Notes: generated by a model not told the origin, from the letters alone. Shown: positions 1 through 13,080, counted from the stretch's first letter. The stretch: 64,000 bases of DNA from Siphonodentalium dalli (GCA_032622095.1 CP136066.1:227360961-227424960), one strand, 5' to 3'. Numbers and translations: made by a program.

Positions 1-752
1 ACCCTAACATTGGATGTATATACCAATACCCTTCACACATGGCCATTTGTACACTCCATACTTGCATATACACATCAGTGACATCACCCATGACAATTCA
101 GCCACTCGCTGTATACTAATAAACACCATCCATGAGCATACATCTACTCCCTGTATACATATACACACACCTATGACAATATATCAGCAACAGAAAATAA
201 TCATATACATGCATATACATCCATACCACAATGGAACTTCATATGTACTCATACGCCAGCCAATGACCAACCATCTACACAGGTATTCATATACACTTCA
301 ACAATCATGAGCATAGTCATTCCATGTATACCTATACACATTGCCCATAAGCATTCAACCGCTCCCTGTTTGTCCATACACCCTACCCATGATCATACAG
401 CCAACATATCATATGTATACATATAAACCCAGCCATGACAATACAGCCACCCAAGGTGCACCTGTGCATCCCAGACATGACCATACAGTCACTCCATATA
501 TACATAAACAACACAGAAAACTATGTAGCTACTCTTTTTATACCCATGCACCACTTCAATGACCATATATTATAGCCACTCCATGCAGCTTCCATGTATA
601 CATATTCACCTCGCACATGACCTATCCTTATACATCCATACATCTCAATGTGGACCCCACCCATTACCATATAGCCACTCCTTGTATAACTATTTACCTC
701 ACATCACCACACAGTCACTTCCTGGCTGCCATTTCGACATACACCATTATTA
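1..752 (-). repeat. ~42-bp degenerate satellite, reverse orientation
   Basis: Diverged tandem units of about 42 bp built around words such as CATGACCATATAGCCACTCC and GTATACATATTCACCTCAC. The same satellite reappears in opposite orientation at 3291-4960, 8520-8930 and 62640-63405. It is long-open in several frames only because the unit is close to 42 nt (14 codons) and poor in stops. It appears to be the core of a foldback element whose left half lies outside the window. Confidence 0.8.
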
Positions 753-1440
753 AGTCAATCAATGTTGATGCTAATGTGCAACAGTAGCCAAATAATATGC
801 TCCCGCTCAGTTCTGTTTCTGTGCATTTCCTTTCAAAACCTGGCCAGAGACACTTTTGGCAAAATTCCACACTGCAACCTTTAAAATTAATTTGTCATAA
901 CTCATAAGGTACTCTGACAACCAGAATATAACATTAATTTTAGTTGTAAGTTGATTAGTAACATGGTTGATAACCAACAGAGTCACAATTTGCTACTTTT
1001 TCGGAACAGCAGAGAATAATGTATATGTGGAAAATCTACTCTTTTTTTTTTTACCAAATCTGGTTACCATTTGCAAGCCATCTTGGGTAATTTGTCTACA
1101 AAACACATCAGTGTGACATATTTAGGACAGAATAGTATAATAAACACCTTTGATACCAATGATAGTTCCATTTTACTTGAAAACAATGGTCCAAACCTGA
1201 AAAGTTAATTTTAGCTGATTTTGATGCCAAATCTGTGATAGAAAAATCCAATAATTCTATAATGTCACTGGTTAAAATAGTAACAATTAATAAAGGTGCA
1301 TCAGAAATGTTAGTATTCGATGTATATAACATAGAATGGTCAATTTTGTTCATCAGCCACAACTTGCATTATGGTCATTGATGCTTTTGAAATTTAAAAA
1401 TAATATGGGTTGGTCTCTTAAGAATGGTCGCAATGACACC
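753..1440 (-). mobile_element. Right arm of a foldback element (truncated by window start)
   Basis: Follows the reverse-oriented satellite and resembles the arms at 5700-6300, 58611-59300 and 63406-64000. Shared words include the stretches around 'aatttgctac..tttcgga', 'cagagaataatgt' and 'gccattt..aagccatctt'. It is more diverged than the arms of the 1918-7093 element. The outer tip is not recognised. Confidence 0.6.
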
Positions 1441-1917
1441 TTCCAACCATAGAAACTATCCATCCCTATATAATATACACTGTGTGATGTATTAGCGTAT
1501 ATAAAATGTATTTCAGACTAATCTACCACCAATTCTGGTCCCAAAATGTCAGAGAAGAGTGCCAAATATACATTTTACTGTCTGGGTAGCTGCTTAGCAA
1601 CGGTTGTTATGGACATTATGATAGGAAACAAGGTCACAAGTCTTTGTAATTGATCCTGTGTCACAAATAGAACTCAAATATGCAATCCACAACAACTAAC
1701 GTTGAATGAAATACTGTAATCCATCCTTATATGAGCATTTTATACTTTCGGGTAGTTGCCTAGCAACCGTTGCTAAGCGGGGCCAAATCTCGATGGGGTC
1801 AATATCTGAAAATGATCAGTAAGGTCCAAGGAACTTATGTGGCAAGTTTCATGCTTTTATCATAATTTGTGCAATTCTTACATTTTCATGCACCAAGCGC
1901 CTGGACTATTATTATTA
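1441..1917. other. Intergenic stretch with X-box-like palindromes
   Basis: No gene seen. It holds GTTGCCTAGCAACC at 1755-1768, a perfect match to the RFX-type X-box pattern (GTNRCC, short spacer, RGYAAC), and a weaker relative at 1586-1601 ending TTAGCAAC. Whether these act as binding sites cannot be told from sequence. Confidence 0.4.
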
Positions 1918-3290
1918 GGCCAATGCATTCTCTTATATATAGTGGGGGGGATAGTTGCAAAATCGTTCACTTTGTGATAGAAGCGCCAAACTTTCAGAGT
2001 TTGTTAAGTGGTTGGTGAGTATCACTAAACTGGCTGGTTCCAGATTTTGGAGGTCACCTTGACCTTCAATTTGACCTTGACCTTTTTGAAAATCTCAGTT
2101 TTTGGGTTGGGTGGTTTATGCCATCCTTTTCTTGTGAAAATCGCATCTTCTCACAGTTTTCTCAATACAATTATAATTGGGAGGTGACCACGGTTAATTT
2201 GGGCCAAAACATATCTAATTTTTCACAAGATGGCCGCCAATATGGCCGCCGGAAGTTGAAAATATGACATTTTTTCACAAATATCTTCTAGTTCAATTCA
2301 TGCTGTTTGGAACTGGTTGAGTAATGCGACTTTATTTTATGTTTTGTATATTAACCGATCATTGGAGCAATTAAATATGCAATTATTGTGGTCTTAGCCC
2401 CTTCCGATCCCTCAAAACTTCGATTTTACAGGATGCCGTATAAAAGTTCACAAAAAATCACAATTGGGATTCTAGTCATATTTCAACAAGAAATGAACAG
2501 AACTTTGTAATGTAAGTGAGGCATATCATTACCTATGAATATTCCAAATCACTGGAACCAAAATTCTTACTTTGGCTCAAAATGGCTGCCAATATGGCCG
2601 CCGAAATATGGAAAATGGTAAATATTACACCAGCGTCTCCTGCAATCGTTTGCAAGTTGTGGTTGATGTATAAAATTGGCAATTCTGCATTCTATACATT
2701 GAATACTAACATGTTTGATGCACCATGGTTAATTGTTACTATTGTCACCACTGACATCGTCAAACATATTGGACTTTTCTCTCAAAAACTTGACATAAAT
2801 ATTGGCAAAAATTCACTTTTCAGGTTTGGACCATTTTTTCAGGTAAAATGTAACTATCTTTGGATTGAAAGGTGTTTATTGTTTTGGTCTATCTTAAATG
2901 TGTCTCACTACGGTGTTTATTGACCAATTTGCTCAAGATGGCTTCCAAAATGAAACCAAATTTGTAAAATGTTAATTTTTTTACATATATCCCGAACATT
3001 CTCTGCATTATCCGAAAATGTAGCAAAATGTGACTCACTTGGTTATTATATGCGTTAGTTAATTAACTGACAACTAAATGTTCTATTCTGATTGTCCCAC
3101 TTCCGTATGGGCAAAATAAATTCATTTTAAAGTATGTAATTTTGCCGAGCACCTCTTTTGTGATTTTGGCCATAGTTATTGAAAGGAAATGGGCAGAACT
3201 TTGAGACAGAATTGAGATGGACCATACTATTTGGCTATTCTGGTCCATTATGCTAAGAAAATGTCAACTGAATACAGTGCGGATGCCAAG

Positions 3291-4960
3291 ATCATAGCCA
3301 GGGAGTTACTCTATGATCATACGTGAGGTGAATAGGTATACAGTGAGTTATTGTATGCCATGACTTATGTGAATAGGTATACAATGAGTGACTATATGGT
3401 TATGAGTGGGTTGTCCATCGTAATGTGCATCTATGTATACAAGGAGATGTCATGGTCAGGTGTGAGGTGAATCGGTATGCATGGAGTGACTGTATAGTTT
3501 ATGATTGTGTATATCCAGTACGGGTGCACCAGGTGTGCCTGTATGGGCATTGGTGTAGTATATGGATATAGCTACATGGTCATCTATGTGTTGATTATGT
3601 ATATATGGAGTGACTGTAAGGGCATGGGTGGGATGTACATGTGTTGTATGTATGATCATGGATGGGTGTGTTGGTAAATAGGGTGTGATTTTATGGTTAC
3701 GGGTAATGTGTATATGTATACATGGAATGACTGTACGGCCATGATTGAATATGATTACCTGGAGTAAGCTGGGTGGACATTATCGAGTGTGTGGGTATAT
3801 AGGGAGTGTCATTGTGGTAACGGGTGGGATGCATATTTATATATCTCATGGATGTATTATCATTGGTGGGTGTATAGGGATTAGCTGTATTATCATGGAT
3901 GGCATGTATGATTATACAGTGAATTGCTGAATTGTCATGTGTGAGGTGTATATGCAAGTATGGATTGTTTGAGTGGTTGTGTGTATATCTGGAAGGGCCG
4001 AATGGCCATTAGTGAGGTTTACTTGTATGCGTGGAGTGAATCTATGGTCTAGGGTGGGCTGTATATGTATATCGAGTGGTTATATGACTATGTGTGTCGA
4101 TATAGGGGTATACAGGTAGTGACTGTATGGTCAATGGTGAGATGAGTACATGTAGGTATACAAGTAGTGACTGTATGATCATAAATATAATGGACATCTA
4201 TACAGGGGGTGACTATTAAAATGGTCATGTGTCAGGCGTATGAGTATACCTGGTGTTCCTGTTTGGTACTCGTGGCGGTATGGTCATGTGTAGGTTATAC
4301 CAGTATACACATGTGTTGCTTTATTGTCATGGGCAAGGGATATGTGTATATAGCAAGTGGCTATATGGCCATGGATAAAGTGCATATGCATACATGGAGT
4401 GACTATACTGACATGGCTGGGGTGTATTAGTATATCTTGAGTGACTATGCGGCTATGGTGTGACAAATAGGGATACAGGGAATGACATGGCCAACGTTGA
4501 GGTGAATATGTATGCAAGGATTGACCATGGTCGTGTATGAATGTTTTGAATAGGTACACACGGTGTGACTATATGGCCATAGGTCAGGTAACATTGGTGA
4601 AGGTATGTGTATGAAGCGAGTGGCTATATGGTCATTGGTGAGGTGCATATGTATACACGGAGTGACTTTATGGTCATTGTTGATGTATATATTGATTGTC
4701 TATTTGACCACGTGTTTGGATAATAGGTATACAGGGGATGACCTTATGGCCAATGGTGAGCTGAATGGGTATACAAGGAATGACTATATGGTTATCGGTC
4801 ATGTTTAGGAGTATCCCCGGTGTGCCTGTATCGTGACGCATGGCTGTAAGGTCACCCGTGGTCATGGGCCAGGTGTACATGGATACAGTGGGTCACTATA
4901 TTGTTATGTCTGTGGTGTTTATGTATATATGTAATGACTATGTGGTAATAGGTGGCCATT
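3291..4960 (+). repeat. FB1 core satellite, forward half
   Basis: About 40 degenerate units of roughly 42 bp with the recurring words GAGTGACTATATGGTCATGG and GTGAGGTGTATATGTATACA. The orientation reverses after the axis near 5000. Confidence 0.85.
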
Positions 4961-5059
4961 GTTTTCCGCGTTTAACGCCCCCCATGTATATAAACACCAT
5001 CAAGATAGAGAACTCTCTGACATGACCTCTCCATTGATTAACATATCCTTGAGTTATTG

Positions 5060-5690
5060 TGCCACCCAAGGTACACATGTACAACCAACCCATTACCTCA
5101 GTCACTCCATATGTACATAAACACAACACAACTGACAACATAGTCACCCAATTTATACACGTACACCTGATCATACAGCCATACTTGGTTATACCCGTAC
5201 ATACCACAAATGACGATACAGCCACGAGTCATCATGTATGAACACCAGGTATACACATACACCCGGCACATGGCCATATATTCACTCTATGTATACATAT
5301 TCACTACATTCGCGATCATACGATCACGCGTTGTATACATATTCACCTCACCATGGACTATACAGCCACTACATGTATACCTATTCGCCATAGCCATTAC
5401 CATAGAGTCAATCCAGGTATACATATGCACATCACCAATGGTGAGCCCTTCCAGATATAACAATACCCGCACATACGACCTCTCATAAGTTCCACACTTG
5501 CCATACTCATGATCATGCATCTACTCCTCATACACCATCAATGATAACACATCCACAACATATATAAATATACAACCCACCGTTGCCAACAGGGCACTCC
5601 CCATATACCCACACATCATCCATGCCCATACAATAACTCGCGGTATACCTATTATCCTCATCTACGATCATAGAGTAACTCCCTGGCTGT
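5060..5690 (-). repeat. FB1 core satellite, reverse half
   Basis: The same ~42-bp satellite in reverse complement (CCATATAGCCACTCC, GTATACATATTCACCTCACC). It is shorter than the forward half, so the core is asymmetric. The axis segment 4960-5060 carries a short unique sequence that also flanks the satellite at 58611 and 63406 in the opposite orientation. Confidence 0.85.
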
Positions 5691-8519
5691 CATCTTGGCT
5701 TCCACCCTGTATCCAGTTGATAAATTTTGATCATAATGGGCCAGACTACCCACATCTCATGGTTCATCTCAGTTCCGTCTCAAAGTTCTGCCCATTTCCT
5801 TTCAATAATATGGCCATAATCACAAAAGAGGTTATCCGCAAAATTCCATACTGCAACTTTATGAATGAATTTGTCATGTCCCATACGGAACTAGGATAAA
5901 AATAATAGAACCTAGTTGTCAGTTAATTAACTAACAGGTATAATAACCAAGTGAGTCACAATTTGCTACCTTTTCGGATAACGCAGAGAATAATTTTCTG
6001 GATATGTGTAAAAAATTAACTTTTTACAAATTTGGTTGCCATTTTGGAAGCCATCTTGAGCAACTTAGTCTATAAACACCATAGTGTGACACATTTAAGA
6101 TAGGTCAAAACAATAAACACATTTGATACCAAAGGTAGTTGCATTTTATTTGAAAAAATGGTCGAACCCTGAAAAGTTATTTTTTGCCGATATTTATGTC
6201 AAGTTTGTGAGAGAAAAATCCAATATATCTGGTGATGTCAGTGGTGACAATAGTAACAATGACACATGGTGTATCAGGCATGTTAGTATTCAATGTATAG
6301 AATACAGATTAGCCAATGTTATACATCAACCACAACTTGTAAGCAATTGCATGACACCCTCGTGTAATATTTACAATTTTCCATATTTTGGCGGCCATTT
6401 TGGCAGCCATTTTGAGCCAAGGTAAGATTTTTTGTTCCAGAGAGTTGAAATATTCATAGGTAATGATATGCCTCACTTGCATTACAATGTTCTTTTCATT
6501 TCTAGTTGAAATATGACTAGAATCCCAATTGTGATTTTTTTTTTATTTTGTACCGCGTTCTGTAAAATCGAATATTAGAGGGATTGGAAGGGGTTAGGAC
6601 CCCAATAATTGCATATTTAATTGCTCCAATGATCAGTTAATATACAAAACACAAAATAAAGTTGCATTTCTCAACCAGTTCCAAACAGCATGAATTGAAC
6701 TAGAAGATATTTGTCAAAAAATGTCATATTTTCAACTTCCGGCGGCCATATTGGCGGCCATCTTATGAAAATTTACATATGTTTTGGCCCAAATGAACCG
6801 TGGTCACCTCCCAACTATAATTGTACTGAGTAAACTGTGAGAAGATGCGATTTTCACAAGAAAATGATGGCATAAACCACCCAACCCAAAAACTTAGATT
6901 TTCAAAAAGGTCAAGGTCAAATTGAAGGTCAAGGTGACCTCCAAAATCTGGAACCAGCCAGTTTAGTGATACTCACCAACCACTTAACCAATTCTGAAAG
7001 TTTGGCGCTTCTATCACAAAGTGAACGATTTTTATGTTTTCCTGTAATTATCCCCCCCACGACTCGCATATATAAGAGAATGCAATGGCACAGGGTAAAA
7101 AAATCCCGACTTACGACTGGATTTTATATGGCGACCAGAGACCAGCCATGGACCAGAACCTATTAGTCCGGCCGCCAGGTCACGGATGCGTGTTTTGGCG
7201 TATAAAGTTTTTTTCTCTGCGGATTTTGTATATTCAGGTATCCGACATCAAGATTTTATCGGCTGGCCATCTGTCAGCCTTGAGCAATTTTTTTTATAGC
7301 GCCCTAAAAGGTATACCCCCCCCCCCCCAATTTTTTTCACAGACGTAAAACCAGTTACTTGGGATTTATTCCAAACTCATATGACTAATCTAGTAAAATA
7401 TTTTTTTTTTCATGAAGCTAAGGTATAATGACACTATTTTGGCCCAAAATTGAAACTCACCATCCAAGATGGCCACAAAAATGGCCGCCGGAAGTTGAAA
7501 ATATGACATTTTTTCACAAATATCTTCTAGATCAGTTCATGATGTTTGGAACTGGTTGAGTAATATGACTTTATTTTGTATTTTTTATATTAACTGATTG
7601 GGTTCCTATCCGCTTGTAATCCCTCAAAAATTCGATTTTACAGAAAGCGGTATAAAATTTCACAAAAAAATCACAACTGGGATTCTAGTCATATTTCAAC
7701 AAGACATGAACAGAAGCTTGCAATTAAGTGAGGCATACCATTACCTATGAATATTCCAACTCACTGGAACCAAAATTCTTACTTTGGCTCAAAATGGCCG
7801 CCAAAATATGGAAAATGGTAAATATTGCCCTAGGGTGTCCTGCAATCGCTTACAAGTTGTGGTTGATGAAATTGGCTATTATGCCTTCTATACATTGCAT
7901 ACTAACATGTCTGCTGCACCATGGTATATTGTTACTGTTATCACCACTGACATCACCAAAAATATTGGACTTTTCTCTCAAAAACTTGACATAAATATCG
8001 GCAAAAATTTACTTTTCAGGTTTGGATCATTTTTCCTAGTAATATGTAACAATCTTTGGATTGAAAGGTTTTTGTTGTATTGGTCTATCTTAAATGTGTC
8101 ACACTACGGTGTTTATAGACCAAATTGCTCAAGATGGCTTCCAAAATGGCAACCAAATTGGTAAAAGTTATTTTTTTACATATATCATTATAACATTATA
8201 TATATAACATTATTCTCTGCGTTATCCGAAAATGTAGCAAATTGTGACTCACTTGGTTATTATACGTGTTAGTTAATTAACTGACAACTAAATGTTCTAT
8301 TATGGTTGTCCCAGTTCCGAATGGGGCATGACAAATTCATTTTAAAGTATGGAAATTTGCGGAGAACCTCTTTTGTGATTCTGACCATATTATTGAAAGG
8401 AAATGGGCAGAACTTTGAGACGGAACTGAGATGAACCATAATATGTGGCTCTTCTGGCATGGTCCATTATGATAAACCAATATCAACTGGATACAGGATG
8501 GTTGCCAAGATGGTAGCCA

Positions 8520-8930
8520 GGGAGTTACTCTATGTGAAGTGGATAGGTATACATGGAGTTAATGTATGTCATGAATGATGTGAATATGTATACAATGAGT
8601 GACTATCTGGTTATGAGTGTGTTGTCCATAGTGAGATGTATGGGTATACAGGGAGAGGTCATGTGTGGGGTGAATCGGTATGCATTGAGTGACTGTATGG
8701 TGTATGGTTGTGTGTATCCTGTACGGGTGCACCTTGTGTGCCTGTATGAACATTGATGTGGTGTATGGATGTAGCTACATGGTCATCTATGTATTGATTA
8801 TGTATATATGGAGTGACTGTAAGGTCATGGGTGGGATGTACATGTGTTTCTGTATGCTCACGAATGGGGTGTGTGGATAAATAGTGAGTGATTTTATGGT
8901 TAGGGGTAATGTGTATGGTATACATATTCA
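8520..8930 (+). repeat. FB2 core satellite, forward half
   Basis: About ten ~42-bp satellite units, forward orientation (GAGTGACTGTATGGT, GGGTGGGATGTACATGTG). The orientation flips close to 8930. Confidence 0.85.
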
Positions 8931-10125
8931 CCTCACCATTGGCCATATCACTCACTGTATCCTTATTTGTCACACCATAGCCGAATAGCCACTAAAGATA
9001 TACTAATACACCCCAGCCATGTCAGTATAGTTACTCCATGTGAGCATATGCACATCATCCATGGCCATATAGCCACTCGCTATATACACATACACCTCGC
9101 CCATGACCATATAGCAACACGATTGTATATCCGCATAACCTACACATGACCACACTGCCACGAGTCGCCAAGCAGGAACACCAGGTATACTCACACACAT
9201 GACCATTTAGTCACTTCCTGCATAGATATTCATTACATTGATGATCATACGGTCACTCCTTGTATACCTACTCATCTCACCATTGACCATACAGTCACTA
9301 CATGTATACATATTCCACACACAGCCATATAACCACTCGATATATACATATGAAGCTCATCCTATACCATAGAGTCACTCCAGGTATACATATGCACCTC
9401 ACCACTGGCCATTCAGCCATTCCAGATATACAAAAACCCGCACACACGACCACTCATACCATCCATACTTGCATATACACCTCACACATGACAATTCAGC
9501 AACGCACTGTATAACCATACACGCCATCCATGATCATACAGCTAATCCCTACACACCCACCAATGATAATACATCCACGATATATATACATATATATCCC
9601 ATCCGTTACAAGGACACTTCCTATATACCCACACGATAACGTCCACACAGCTTACTCCAGGTATGCATATAGACTTCAATCATGACAGTACAGTCATTCC
9701 ATGTATACCACACACATTACCCGTAACCATAAAATTACTGACTATTTATCCACACCCCATCCATGATCATACAGAAAACACATGTACATCCCACCCATGA
9801 CCTTACAGTCACTCCATATATACATAATCAATACATAGATGACCATGTAGCTATATCCATACACCACATCAATGTCCATACAGGCACACCGGATGCACCC
9901 GTACGGGATAGACACAACCATACACCATACAGTGACTCCATGCATACCGATACACCCCACACCTGACCATGACCTCCCTGTATACCTATAAATATCACTA
10001 TGGACAACACAAGCATAACCATATAGTCACTCATTGTATACATATTCACATCATTCGTGACATACACTAACTCCATGTATACCTATTCACCTCACCTATG
10101 ATCATAGCGTAACTCCCTGTCTACC
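8931..10125 (-). repeat. FB2 core satellite, reverse half
   Basis: About 28 reverse-oriented satellite units, nearly three times the length of the forward half. The part at 9730-10125 mirrors 8520-8930 closely. The part at 8940-9730 has no partner in FB2 but resembles the complement of the FB1 forward core. Confidence 0.85.
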
Positions 10126-10593
10126 ATATTGGTATCCATCCTGTATCCAGTTGATATTGGTTTATCATAATGGACCAGAAGAGCCATATATTATGTTTCA
10201 TCTCAGTTCCGTCTCAAAGTTCTGCCCATTTCCTTTCAATAATATGGTCAGAATCACAAAAGAGGTTCTCCGCAAATTGTCATAGTTTAAAATGAATTTG
10301 TCATGCCCCATACGGAACTGGGACAACCATAATAGAACATTTAGTTGTCAGTTAATTAACTAACACGTATAATAACCAAGTGAGTCACAATTTGCTACAT
10401 TTTCGGATAACGCAGAGAATAATGTTATATATATAATGTCATAATGATATATGTAAAAAAATAACTTTTACCAATTTGGTTGCCATTTTGGAAGCCATCT
10501 TGAGCAATTTGGTCTATAAACACCATAGTGTGACACATTTAAGATAAACCAATACAATAAACACCTTTCAATCCAAAGATAGTTACATATTAC

Positions 10594-10838
10594 AAATTCA
10601 TGCACTTCAATATGTCATATAATCCGAAAATTATTTTCCGCACGCGATGAGCTTCGCCTCATAAGCAATGAATAAATGAAGACGAGACGACCCTATGCAC
10701 ATTCAGCTGTACTTAAATGGTTATATATTACCATCTATTATTATATCATTTATTGTATTGTTCAATGTACAACTATATATTAATATGTTTGCATACTGTC
10801 CTTATAAGGATGTTTTGCCTATTAAACTTATCTTATCT
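10594..10838 (+). mobile_element. SINE/LINE-tail-like insertion in FB2 right arm
   Basis: Comparing the two FB2 arms shows about 245 bp present only in the right arm. The insertion is flanked by TATTAC at 10588-10593 and 10839-10844, a probable 6-bp target-site duplication. It ends in AAACTTATCTTATCTTA, a short tandem tail like that of many non-LTR elements. A similar tail, reversed, is at 48116-48250. No coding region. Confidence 0.6.
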
Positions 10839-11755
10839 TATTACAGGACAAAATGGTCCAAACCTGAAAAGTTAATTTTTGCCGATATTTATGTCAAGTT
10901 TTTGAGAGAAAAGTCCAATATTTTTGGTGATGTCAGTGGTGGCAACAGTAACAATTAACCATGGTGCAGCAGATATGTTAGTATTCAATGTATTCAAGGC
11001 ATAATAGCTAATTTTGTACATCAACCACAACTTGTAAGCGATTGCAGGACACCCTAGGGCAATATTTATCATTTTCCATATTTTGGCGGCAATTTTGGCA
11101 GCCATTTTGAGCCAAAGTAAGAATTTTGGTTCCAGTGAGCTGGAATATTCATAGGTATGCCTCACTTAAATGCAACCTTCTGTTCATTTCTTGTTGAAAT
11201 ATGACTAGAATCCCAGTTGTGATTTTTTGTAAAATTTTGTACCTCGTTCTGTAAAATCGAATTTTTGAGGGATCACAAGCGGATAGGACCCCAATAATTG
11301 CATATTTAATTGCTCCAATGATCAGTTAATATACAAAATACAAAATAAAGTCATATTACTCAACCAGTTCCAAACATCATGAACTGATCTAGAAGATATT
11401 TGAGAAAAAATGTCATATTTTCAACTTCCGGCGGCCATTTTGGTGGCCATCTTGGATCGTGAGTTTCAATTTTGGCCCAAAATAGTGTCATTATGTCTTA
11501 GCTTCATGAAAATATATACATTTTACTAGATTAGTCATGTGAGTTTGCAACAAATATTTCAAATAACTGGTTTTACGTCTGGGGAAATCTGGGTGGGGGG
11601 GGGGGGGGGGGGGGGGTATACTTTTTAGGGCGCTATAAAAAAAATTGCTCAAGGCTGACAGATGGCCAGCCGATAAAATCTTGATGTCGGATACCTGAAT
11701 TTACAAAATCCGCAGAGAAAAAAACTTTATACGCGAAAACAAGCATTCGTGAATT

Positions 11756-12091
11756 CCGGGTGTTTGGCGACCTGACTATATATATCGTTTAATCGTTATG
11801 TTATTAAATTATATACCACTTCTAAGTCCCTCTCTGAAGATCTTATAGAGCAGAATCTCCAACTGGCTCATTTACCTCAAGCATTTCAACCCGATAATTT
11901 GTGGTTGAAGTATAGAATATATCCGAAATTTGGTTAAAAAAAATTGTTTACGCTAAATAACTAGTTCGGAAATCAAACTATCAGCCAAGTTAAAAAAAAA
12001 GTTTTTATCTGAAATTTCAAAGTTCCAACAGTTGAACAGTTTGGCCAAATTGTGAGACACCCGCCTCGCCAGCCTTCCCCTCCCCTAGGTC
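11756..12091. other. Intergenic, no gene seen
   Basis: AT-rich unique sequence with no ORF, repeat or motif that can be supported. Confidence 0.4.
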
Positions 12092-12720
12092 ATGTCATTA
12101 ATCACGACTCTGGTGAACACCCGTAGAGATAGATCATACTCCACCAGTACAGAACCGTTGATGCTGACAGGGAACTTTATATCATTGAACAAACAAGGCA
12201 TGGAATATATTTATATCATTGAACAAAACAAGCCATGGAATATATTTATATCATTGAACAAACAAGGCATGGAATATATTTATATCATTGAACAAACAAG
12301 GCATGGAATATATTTATATCATTGAACAAACAAGGCATGGAATATATTTATATCATTGAACAAACAAGGCATGGAATATATTTATATCATTGAACAAACA
12401 AGGCATGGAATATATTTATATCATTGAACAAACAAGGCATGGAATATATTTATATCATTGAACAAACAAGGCATGGAATATATTTATATCATTGAACAAA
12501 CAAGGCATGGAATATATTTATATCATTGAACAAACAAGGCATGGAATATATTTATATCATTGAACAAACAAGGCATGGCATATATTATATCATTGAACAA
12601 ACAAGGCATGGAATATATTTATATCATTGAACAAACAAGGCATGGCATATATTTATCTGTTGATAAAGTCTTGTTGCTCAATAATCCATTTCACAGTATA
12701 GGGTTGGTCCCAGGTAGAGA
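12092..12720. mobile_element. Solo arm of a palindromic transposon, expanded by a minisatellite
   Basis: 12100-12185 matches the arm of the palindromic element at 34267-34766: shared are 'acgcccgtagaga', 'catattccacc' and 'cagggaac..tata'. The same arm continues after the minisatellite at 12650-12720 ('tatctgtt', 'ttcac..ta..ggt'). The 34-bp repeat array therefore sits inside the arm at the equivalent of 'gggaatatattt'. Confidence 0.6.
12176..12655 (+). repeat. 34-bp minisatellite, ~14 copies
   Basis: Near-perfect head-to-tail units containing CATTGAACAAACAAGGCATG followed by GAATATATTTATAT, period 34 bp. Copies are almost identical; exceptions are one extra A near 12224 and 'catggcatat' variants at 12576 and 12640. 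High identity indicates recent expansion. It yields a short spurious repetitive ORF. Confidence 0.95.
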
Positions 12721-13080
12721 TTGCAGGCTTTTTTTGTGATCCGATATGCGATTGCATTGATGATGAAGTGATTTGGGGGGCTAACCCCGGGATCTTCGAA
12801 TGGGCCGATTGCATTAATTACCATGGAGAAATTTTATTTCTTTTGGCATCGTGCCTATAGGTGGGCAGCTGCACGTGCGCTTTCTGGAGGAAAGACCGAT
12901 GTCAATTAAGATTAACGAGATTAGCCTTAACCCTTTACCGAACAAACCGGCCAAAACCGGCCAAATAAAGCTTCAACAGCCTAAAATATCTTCGGTCTGT
13001 CTCAATAGAACCATACAAATATGGATATCATTGGAACCGGCTCCTTGACCACATTGTGATAGTTACAGTTATGCCCTGTG

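Larger units (their letters stand above)
1918..7093. mobile_element. Giant foldback element FB1 (~5.2 kb) with satellite core
   Basis: The outer tips are inverted copies of CCAATGCATTCTCTTATATA (left at 1921, right ending about 7091). From each tip the same landmarks run inward in mirror order: a G/C run, 'gttcactttgtgatagaagc', a TGACCT/AGGTCA-rich block, 'caagatggccgcc..ggccgccggaagttg', 'aaccagttccaaac' and the 'gcagagaat' block. The arms are about 1.37 kb (1918-3290 and 5700-7093). The core is satellite in head-to-head orientation (3291-4960 forward, 5060-5690 reverse) around an axis near 5000. No transposase ORF is visible, so it is non-autonomous. No convincing target-site duplication was found. 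Confidence 0.85.
7186..11755. mobile_element. Second giant foldback element FB2 (~4.6 kb)
   Basis: Mirror-image landmarks: 'gcgtataaag..ctctgcggattttgta' at about 7198 pairs with its complement at about 11700, 'gatggccagccgataaaatc' pairs in inverse, and C- and G-runs (7316, 11592) pair. Both sides then enter the same inner arm as FB1 (GGCCGCCGGAAGTTG, AACTGGTTGAG, TTGGCTCAAAATGGC). The core is satellite, forward 8520-8930 and reverse 8931-10125. The tips differ from FB1 although the inner arms are homologous. The right arm carries an insertion at 10594-10838. Confidence 0.85.

Noticed and set aside
2516-2923. 135-codon frame in the FB1 left arm, with relatives at 7784-8164 and 10872-11165
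   Set aside because: The frames in FB1 and FB2 copies are similar only because the DNA is homologous. They are shifted or cut by indels and contain no domain. No start or splice context; treated as noncoding arm.
9302-9514. Histidine/threonine-rich repetitive ORFs in the satellite blocks
   Set aside because: A 42-bp unit equals 14 codons, so satellites are long-open in several frames on both strands. No non-repetitive coding part.
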